Of a stretch of 23,461 bases of DNA, positions 18,006-23,461 are shown in pieces. The notes beneath the pieces are model-generated. The model ran no database searches. It was given only the letters and a program-made list of their open reading frames with translations, and had not been told where the DNA came from. Position numbers and translations under genes: made by a program. Each line of letters begins with the position of its first letter. Position 1 is the stretch's first letter. The stretch comes from Ophiothrix spiculata (Eukaryota > Echinodermata > Ophiuroidea > Amphilepidida > Ophiotrichidae), in the NCBI GenBank assembly GCA_000969725.1, contig JXSR01S033338.1, one strand, 5' to 3'.

Positions 18006-18920
18006 CAACAAAACTTTACTGGTATGTATTAAACTTAAAATCTCACAGGCGCTTCACCCAACAAAGTCAACAACACTTAAGAAAAATTACTCCTTTCAAT
18101 AACGTGAAATTATTTTTAAAAAATGGGCTGCAGATTTCAAAAATGTCACGAGGAGATGGGTGTGAGAGTTTTTGATATCATCCATGGTTATTTTTCATTT
18201 TTTTTAAATGCTTAATTCTTAACTTAAGCAAGTTTCTCTGTAAAATAATAAACCAGATATGAACTTGAAATTTTCCAAAATGTTCATTAAGTTGAACAAT
18301 ATTTCATATTAATAAAAATGGCAAAGCTCATCTCCTACAATAGGCTACAAATTTATTGAATGCCCCTCGTTAAATACAATTTTAGGAACATTTTTGATCT
18401 ATGGATTTCAATACTTTTAAAATATCCATAAATTGTGAATTCTACATTAAATCTTGCTAGTCTCATCACTTGAGTTAGTCTCATCAAGATTCAGCAAAAG
18501 AATATGCTCCCTTTGTGGTACCTTTTGCTGTAACGCGTCACATATGAATGATCCCTTTCACAAATTCAGAATCAGCGTGACTGTGAATGAGAATTTTCCC
18601 ACGCTTTATTGGGAGATCAACAAAGTGCGACTATATCACATTTTCAATGGAGTGAACTTTGCCCTTTTTAAAATATTTATGATTTTGTGCATTGTAAATC
18701 ACACTGGCATCTGGGCATTATTATTTATTCACAAACATATCTTGCACAACAAAAGAACACAGAAAGCATTCTAAACTAATTTTAGCAAATTTTTTGTGAA
18801 ATTGGCAAAGTTCAATCCATTGAAAATACGTTATAGTTGTGTTTTGTTTATCTCCATTCGATCGCAAGAAATTATCCACAATGCATGCTAATTCTGAATT
18901 TGCAAAAGGGATACATTGAA
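18006..18920. other. Intergenic AT-rich DNA, nothing recognised
   Basis: Mostly unique AT-rich sequence. A 106-residue + strand reading frame around 18454-18774 has no recognisable motif and no exon context. Confidence 0.5.
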
Positions 18921-19583
18921 CATTGGGATCCAGCTCCTGGGAAGACAACTTTAGTCTCAACATCATATGAGTACACCTGCATTGGGATCCAGCTCCTGGG
19001 AAGACAACTTTAGTCTCAACATCACATGGAATACACTTGCATTGGGATCCAGGACCTGGGAAGACAACTTTAGCCTCAACATCATATGAATACACTTGCA
19101 TTGGGATCCAGGTCCTGGGAAGACAACTTTAGTCTCAACATCATATGAATACACTTGCATTGGGATCCAGGTCCTGGGCAGACAACTTTAGTCTCAACAT
19201 CATGTGAATACACTTGCATTGGGATCCAGTTCCTGGGAAGACAACTTTAGTCTCAACATCATATGAATACACTTGCATTGGGATCCAGGCTCTGGGAAGA
19301 CAACTTTAGTCCCAACATCTCATGAATACACTTGCATTGGGATCCAGGACCTGGGAAGACAACTTTAGTCTCAACATCATATGGAATACACTTGCATTGG
19401 GATCCAGGACCTGGGAAGCAACTTTAGTCCCAACATCTCATGAATACACTTGCATTGGGATCCAGGACCTGGGAAGACAACTTTAGTCTCAACATCATAT
19501 GGAATACACTTGCATTGGGATCCAGGACCTGGGAAGACAACTTTAGTCTCAACATCATATGGAATACACTTGCATTGGGATCC
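18921..19583. repeat. 59/60-bp minisatellite, 11 full copies plus a partial one
   Basis: CATTGGGATCCAG starts at 18921, 18980, 19040, 19099, 19158, 19217, 19276, 19335, 19395, 19453, 19513 and 19573. Each unit reads CATTGGGATCCAGGWCCTGG, then GAAGACAACTTTAGTCTCAA, then CATCATATGAATACACTTG. Spacing switches between 58, 59 and 60 by indels near GAATACAC, so no reading frame survives. Each unit has a near-palindrome CCAGGWCCTGG. The last three units are almost identical. Confidence 0.95.
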
Positions 19584-19897
19584 ATATGAGTTCTATATGA
19601 TACGAAATCCTCTATGTGATACAAAAACTTGTATCATACAGCTCTGTCACCAATCGCTTTCTGAACATGATAGCTGTATTACAAAGCGCGCGCAGCTGCT
19701 GTGCGTGCGAGACTAACAGCCACGCGTTGTCCTACGCGAAGCCGATAGAAACGACGCGCATAGCTGTCAATCAAACTCGGAAAATTACAAATCTAACATT
19801 GATTGCAATGTTATAAAAATAACAATTTTCCAAGCATGTTTCCTAGTATTTTCAAATTTTTGCTATCAACATTTGTGTTTACTGAGTGATAAATTCA
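19584..19897. other. Intergenic DNA with a CpG-rich patch and a small hairpin
   Basis: TGATACAAAAACTTGTATCA at 19618-19637 can form an 8-bp hairpin. 19684-19765 is CpG-rich (GCGCGCGCAGCTGC, CACGCGTTG, ACGACGCGC) in an AT-rich setting. It lies a few hundred bases past the EEF1AKMT4 stop and may belong to its 3' UTR or to an undefined element. Confidence 0.4.
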
Positions 19898-20024
19898 TTA
19901 TCCCCTGTTTGTTCTCATGCAATACGAAAAATATTAATGGTTTGGATTCGTATCACACAGCCTCGTGTGATACGAACCCAAACCATTAATATTTTCTCGT
20001 ATTGCATGAACAAACAGGGGATAA
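19898..20024. mobile_element. Near-perfect palindrome, about 60-bp arms, 6-nt loop
   Basis: TTATCCCCTGTTTGTTC at the left is matched by GAACAAACAGGGGATAA at the right. Inner text pairs through ATGCAATACGA, AATATTAATGGTTTGG and TCGTATCACAC. The loop is AGCCTC. Only a few mismatches are visible over 60 bp. It starts 75 bases beyond the EEF1AKMT4 stop codon and is probably in its 3' UTR. A TA-flanked foldback element is the simplest explanation. Confidence 0.85.
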
Positions 20025-20098
20025 CTAATATTACTTCTAAGTCTTGTCCCTGTGAAGAATGTAATATTCATTTGCATATCACAATAAGTAATAATTCA

Positions 20099-20398
20099 TC
20101 ATGACATGTCTATATTATATTTTAACAAAAAGTTTTCATCATCTGGTTCATCAAAAACTGCCATAGTCCTTTCTCTTTCAGTTTCACTATCATTCTCCAA
20201 TTGTTCCTTTTCCAAATCTTCAGTATTTAACTGTTGTCCCTTTTGCATTACATACAAGAAATAGTGAAACATTTCTCCAAATGTTTTGTATTCCACAGAC
20301 CATTTGAACTTTGACCTGGCATAGAGGGGCCTCCTGAAGTGTGGCTGTGCAAATGTCAGCGATAAGAACCTGCCTCCAGGGGTGAGAACTCTTGAAAC
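20099..20398 (-). CDS. EEF1AKMT4: EEF1AKMT4 exon 3, C-terminal part
   Basis: It opens after CATCTGTAG with VSRVLTPGGRFLSLTF, the conserved strand 5 and GG turn of the methyltransferase fold. QPHFRRPLYARSKFKWSVE follows, matching the human PHFR...Y...WS pattern, and then FHYFLYVMQKG. The last 40 residues are acidic and charged (EKEQLENDSETERER, DEPDDENF). It ends DMS-stop. The acceptor and phase agree with exon 2. Confidence 0.93.
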   Translation of the reverse strand, partial: VSRVLTPGGRFLSLTFAQPHFRRPLYARSKFKWSVEYKTFGEMFHYFLYVMQKGQQLNTEDLEKEQLENDSETERERTMAVFDEPDDENFLLKYNIDMS

Positions 20399-23377
20399 CT
20401 ACAGATGAAAAAATGTCAAAAATCAAAATAATTGAAGCATTAATTAAGAAATGGACAAAATACAAATATGTGATGTGATCTGTGAAAACCTGTCACATGT
20501 CGCTGAGGACAATTTTGCAGAAATGAAGAAAATAACCCCAATTTTGTTATGTTTTTCATGATTTTTTATCAACTTCAAATATCTGTAACTTTGGGCTTGG
20601 GCACCCTAGAAGGTTGAAACAAAAAGTGTTATAAAAGGAATAATTATAGCTTTCTTATGGAACTAAGAACTAAAAATGCAAAATTTGCACCATGTGAAGG
20701 GTTTTCACAGAGCGCATCACATATGTTTACTAACTGTAGAAAACAGGTGGAAAGATTTGAAATTGAGGCATGTTGATTAAACTGTTAATCATAAATTTTG
20801 ATGTTCTAAATTATTGGTTAACATATACAAAATTTATCAATGTTTTCTCTACTTTTGAGTGGGTGATTTTCCATATATCAGGAAAATTTTGATTAAAACC
20901 TTCAGAGAAGTCAAATTTTTTATTTTGTTAGTTGATCTTTGGTATGAGGCTATTCTGTAAGCGTATTTAATGATGCTATATATCAAGAGAGAGTAAAAGA
21001 TTTATTTGTAAAACATTCCTTTCACATCATAGGTTGCAGATAAATCAAAAGAAATTTGGAATTTGCATTGAATCTCATGAAAAGGACAATTTTAAAAATT
21101 AAACTGTAGAGGGCAACATTTATCGTTGTCAACAACGATAATTAAACATACAAGAATATCTGAATATTTTGATATATAGGGTTTGAATTTCAAAATGAAA
21201 CTTTGCATGCTGTCATTATTATTGCTAATACTTCAAATGCTGGAAAAATCTCAAAATACTTGGGGAAAAGTTTGGGGATGATGGTGAAATTGTCCAATGC
21301 CCCTTTAATAAATACAAAAAATTTCATCATCCTTGAAGGACTGCCATAATTTTACTACACACAAAGCAATAGTTTTAATAGATATTTTTATTGCTAGTCT
21401 AACTGCTGAGCACTTTCATTTAAAACAATCAAACAAACCAACAAAAACACAAACAAACACCCGACCAACATCCAACAAAAAACAAACAAATAAACACACA
21501 CACAAACAAAACAAATAAACAAACATATATACAAAAACACAAAAGAGCCCTACCTCACTTAAAACTTTGTCCATATTCTCTTTACATTCACTTGATAAAT
21601 TCCATGGATCTTTCTCACCAACCAGAAGCACATCAAGAGTAGCTTTTTCTACAACCACGTCAAATGTCTCGTTTGAATATTGCAAACTTTTCATGTCCAT
21701 GACTTCCCATTTCATATGAGGGCAGTGTTTGCATTTGGCAGCCATTTTGTTTATACACACTTCAGAGTAATCAATATTTGTAATGTTGATGTAACCATCT
21801 TTGTATAGGTCTTCACTCAGTTGACTATTCCCACAACCTATATAGAAAGAATGATACACAGTGACTACTGTAATTTCTGCCCTATTGACAAAAAATTATC
21901 AGTGCGGATTATCTCCCGGTGCGTATAATCTGACGAACAATAAATTCAATACATCATAAAACGCCCGATTGTGTTTTGAGCAATGCCGACTTTCAACTGA
22001 CTGAACACTGACAATCACAAAGAAAGCTGACACTGGTCAAAGGTTTTCCCTAAATAATTAAGTTCAATAACGTCAATAATGCCAATGCTAATTGACTTGT
22101 TATATCAGAGATTACTAAGTGAATGTAATCAATTATGGATGTAATAGTGGTGGGGATGCTCAAATTTGGCTTTGATATGGGTGTACTCCTCGGACCTTGA
22201 AACCCCTTCCAATATTACGGTTTATGTTTATTTTTTATTTCCACATGAAACAAGATGGTTCACGAATCGGTAGTCTCGTCTGCTATATTGACCACCTGCT
22301 GCATCATTTATGGGCAATATGAGGTGCAAGTCAAACCTATGCAGTATCAAGTGTAAAGACTTATCATAATGACCTTGAAATGACTGATGACCTTAAATGA
22401 CTTCAGCACAAATTTTTGATCATTTATGAACATTTGACATCAAAAAACCTTTATGATCCTGAATGACCATGATTTATGCTGCAAGTTTGGTCTTATCTAA
22501 GAGGTATTGCAGTGACCTTAAATGGGCTCGAGTGACCTTGAGTCAAATTTTTCAACATTTTTGATATTTGTCCTTGAAATAAAATTTTGACCTTAATGAC
22601 CTTGGGCAAAATTGACTTGACCTTGAAACGAGCATGAAATGAGATGACCTTGGACACATTTTCTGAAAAGATTTGGTATTTAACCTTGAATGACCTTGAC
22701 CACACCCCAAAAGTTTTACCCAAGACCCTTCGTGTCACCAAGTTTCATTACTATAGCCAGTACGATTCAAGAAAGTATGCATATTTTGCGCTCAAATTTT
22801 TCGCAGCGCCAGTTCAGTCCCAGCCCTACCCACTCTCCAAATATCATCAACATAGGGCATATATAGTTTTTGAGGTTTGCTACGAACAAGTTTTACAAAA
22901 TGATATGTCCTCTCAAGGTGAACATCTCTGAGACTCTGACCTTTGTCAGAATCAGATTTTTGGGCACACAGATGGTTTACCTGGTCAGGATATCCCGTTA
23001 CCCCTACCCAGGCTACATCTACATTGTCATTGAGACTTACCAAGCATGAGGATCCGATCAGTTTTACTTAATAGATTGGTAAGTAGCTCAGTAAACTTCA
23101 AGTCTGAGAGTCCCTGCAGCCAGTCACGGCTGTCCTCCGTTTAATAGCATTCATCCCAGTATTGCACCCCAGTATTGACCCTACATTGTCATTGTGACTT
23201 ACCAAGCATGAGAATCCGATCTGATTTGCTGAATAGATTGGCAAGCAACTCAGTAAACTTCAAGTCTGAGAGTCCCTGCAGCCAGTCACGGCTGTCCTCT
23301 GTTTCATAGCGTTCATCCCAGTATTCCACCAAGCTATAATCAGCATTTTTCGCAGGCAAGCAGCTATTGTTGTCCAT
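20099..23377 (-). CDS. EEF1AKMT4: eEF1A lysine methyltransferase, EEF1AKMT4 family (complete, 3 exons)
   Basis: This is a class I S-adenosylmethionine-dependent methyltransferase. The human homologue methylates a lysine of translation elongation factor eEF1A in the cytoplasm. Exons are 23377-23203, 21837-21554 and 20398-20099, giving 252 residues; the human protein has about 255. The start ATG has purine at -3 and G at +4, and an in-frame TAG lies three codons upstream, which fixes the start unless a further 5' exon exists. Motifs are YWDERYE (residues 19-25), LGCGNS (58-63, SAM-binding motif I), NIDYSE (79-84, Asp81 after strand 2), MDMKSL (105-110), FDVVVEKATLD (117-127), and VLSEVSRVLTPGGRF across the last junction. 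All introns are GT-AG and the phases agree. Oddity: exon 1 has a decayed tandem copy of its 3' end 162 bp downstream. Confidence 0.94.
20467..20723. mobile_element. TA-flanked MITE with TGTGATG ends (copy 2), intronic
   Basis: The element 20469-20721 is flanked by TA. TGTGATGTGATCTGTGAAAA pairs with TTTTCACAGAGCGCATCACA, and the inner CCTGTCACATG with CATGTGAAGG. Terminal bases and TA flanks match the 15141-15390 element, while interiors differ, so both belong to one TA-duplicating superfamily with the same end recognition. Confidence 0.75.
20724..21417. other. EEF1AKMT4 intron 2 remainder, nothing recognised
   Basis: AT-rich unique DNA. A short palindrome, ATCGTTGTCAACAACGAT, lies at 21122-21139. 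No other structure seen. Confidence 0.5.
21418..21550 (-). repeat. (AAAC)n-like simple sequence next to the exon 2 donor
   Basis: On the + strand the sequence is almost only A and C (AAACAAACA, CACACACACAAACAAAACAAA). In the transcript it is GU/U-rich and starts a few bases after the weak GTAGGG donor. U-rich sequence at this place is the known binding context of TIA-1 type splicing factors, which help U1 at weak donors. Whether it acts so here is inference. Confidence 0.75.
21554..21837 (-). CDS. EEF1AKMT4: EEF1AKMT4 exon 2, SAM-binding core
   Basis: It begins after CTATATAG and completes Gly59, then reads CGNSQLSEDLYKDG (motif I and helix), NITNIDYSE, KWEVMDMKSL and FDVVVEKATLDVLL. It ends at VLSE before GTAGGG in phase 0. 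The donor is weaker than the GTAAGT donors elsewhere in the window and is followed on the transcribed strand by a U/GU-rich stretch. This is the one donor-bearing exon with no tandem copy of its end. Confidence 0.94.
21838..22369. other. EEF1AKMT4 intron 1, distal part
   Basis: Unique AT-rich sequence apart from the fragment at 22146-22210. No gene or long palindrome was found. Confidence 0.5.
22146..22210. repeat. Fragment related to the poly-G-headed repeat at 11370
   Basis: GGGGATGCTCAAATTTGGCT and ATGGGTGTACTCC resemble the first 60 bases after the poly-G tract at 11391. It is too short and diverged to define an element. Confidence 0.35.
22370..22698 (-). repeat. Degenerate array of AAGGTCA (TGACCTT) motifs
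   Basis: Nine TGACCTT sites lie on the + strand at 22370, 22388, 22513, 22533, 22588, 22597, 22618, 22645 and 22691, six of them TGACCTTG. On the transcribed (-) strand they read CAAGGTCA, the extended half-site bound by ERR/SF-1-type nuclear receptors. Spacing is irregular, and TGACCTTGAA-like flanks suggest a decayed short tandem repeat. The array lies in the first EEF1AKMT4 intron. Confidence 0.7.
23035..23190 (-). pseudogene. Decayed tandem copy of EEF1AKMT4 exon 1 3' end plus donor
   Basis: Read on the minus strand, the copy follows exon 1 for about 120 bases (ACAGCCGTGACTGGCTGCAG is identical), then GATCCTCATGCTTGGTAAGT at the donor and CTCAATGACAATGTAG in the intron. The period is 162 bp (donors at 23040 and 23202). 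The reading frame has TAT-GAA changed to TAT-TAA, a stop, so the copy cannot serve as an exon in the native frame. The donor itself is intact. Confidence 0.9.
23203..23377 (-). CDS. EEF1AKMT4: EEF1AKMT4 exon 1
   Basis: It encodes residues 1-58 plus one base of Gly59: MDNNSCLPAKNADYS, then the conserved YWDERYE helix and DRILMLG strand. It ends before GTAAGTCAC. The phase (1) matches the next acceptor and rebuilds LGCGNS, the SAM-binding loop. Confidence 0.93.
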
Positions 23378-23461
23378 GCTGTCCTAGGTATAACTCTAGC
23401 CTGAGGCCCTAGCCCCCAGACTCGCTCAGTTTCAAAATGGCGGATCAAAATGGCTAAGCTT
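23378..23461 (-). promoter_or_regulatory. Proximal 5' region of EEF1AKMT4 with YY1-like sites
   Basis: On the minus strand the 84 bases before the start codon hold GCCATTTTGATCCGCCATTT. On the + strand this reads AAAATGGCGGATCAAAATGGC at 23434-23454 and contains two ATGGC cores. Such ATGGCGG motifs near transcription starts are typical YY1-type elements of housekeeping promoters. No TATA box is seen. Transcription start unknown. The window ends in an AAGCTT. Confidence 0.45.

Noticed and set aside
18721..19160. Minus-strand reading frames of 126 and 65 residues with repeated VVFPGPGSQC-like text
   Set aside because: They are translations of the minisatellite. The unit length shifts between 58 and 60, so the frame changes from copy to copy, and no protein-like pressure is visible.
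23456..23461. Terminal AAGCTT as a cloning-site edge
   Set aside because: A HindIII site at the very end could mark a clone boundary, but a six-base site at one end is not evidence enough.

Overview
The window is nuclear DNA from an animal. It holds parts of two conserved, intron-containing protein genes in an AT-rich background full of palindromic transposon remnants. The gene content and repeat style fit a marine invertebrate deuterostome such as an echinoderm or hemichordate, but that placement is an inference and the species cannot be named. Nothing bacterial, viral or organellar was recognised.

Layout: 1-600 is unassigned AT-rich DNA with an (AAATC)n tract. 600-3053 looks like two head-to-tail Helitron-type non-autonomous elements. 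Their shared 3' ends lie at 810 and 3053, and the second carries a (GGGT)6 tract and an internal repeat array. 4234-7831 (+) holds the last four coding exons of a Chk2 (CHEK2) checkpoint kinase, from the PEN motif after the catalytic loop to the stop codon. The forkhead-associated domain and N-lobe must lie upstream of the window. 8.4-20 kb is an intergenic stretch with no credible gene. It is packed with inverted-repeat elements: hAT-like, Harbinger-like, a TA-flanked TGTGATG family, and two with 6-bp target duplications. It also holds a 25-bp-stem hairpin, a long inverted repeat enclosing a tRNA-like segment, and a 59/60-bp minisatellite. 20099-23377 (-) is a complete three-exon gene for an eEF1A lysine methyltransferase of the EEF1AKMT4 family (252 aa). 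The two genes converge, so the intergenic repeats lie downstream of both.

The most unusual feature is a pattern shared by both genes. Four of the five exons that end in a 5' splice site are followed, inside their own intron, by tandem copies of the exon's 3' part plus the splice donor plus the start of the intron. These are Chk2 exons at 4234, 5739 and 6441, and EEF1AKMT4 exon 1. Copy number is about 2-4 and unit length 104-162 bp. The copies range from nearly identical to badly decayed, so they are independent events of different ages. None of the six splice acceptors shows such duplication. In the youngest array (6506-6918) the copies are joined by a 17-nt GT...AG segment, and its removal would leave an open frame of 29-residue repeats. 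One copy differs from the exon only at synonymous sites.
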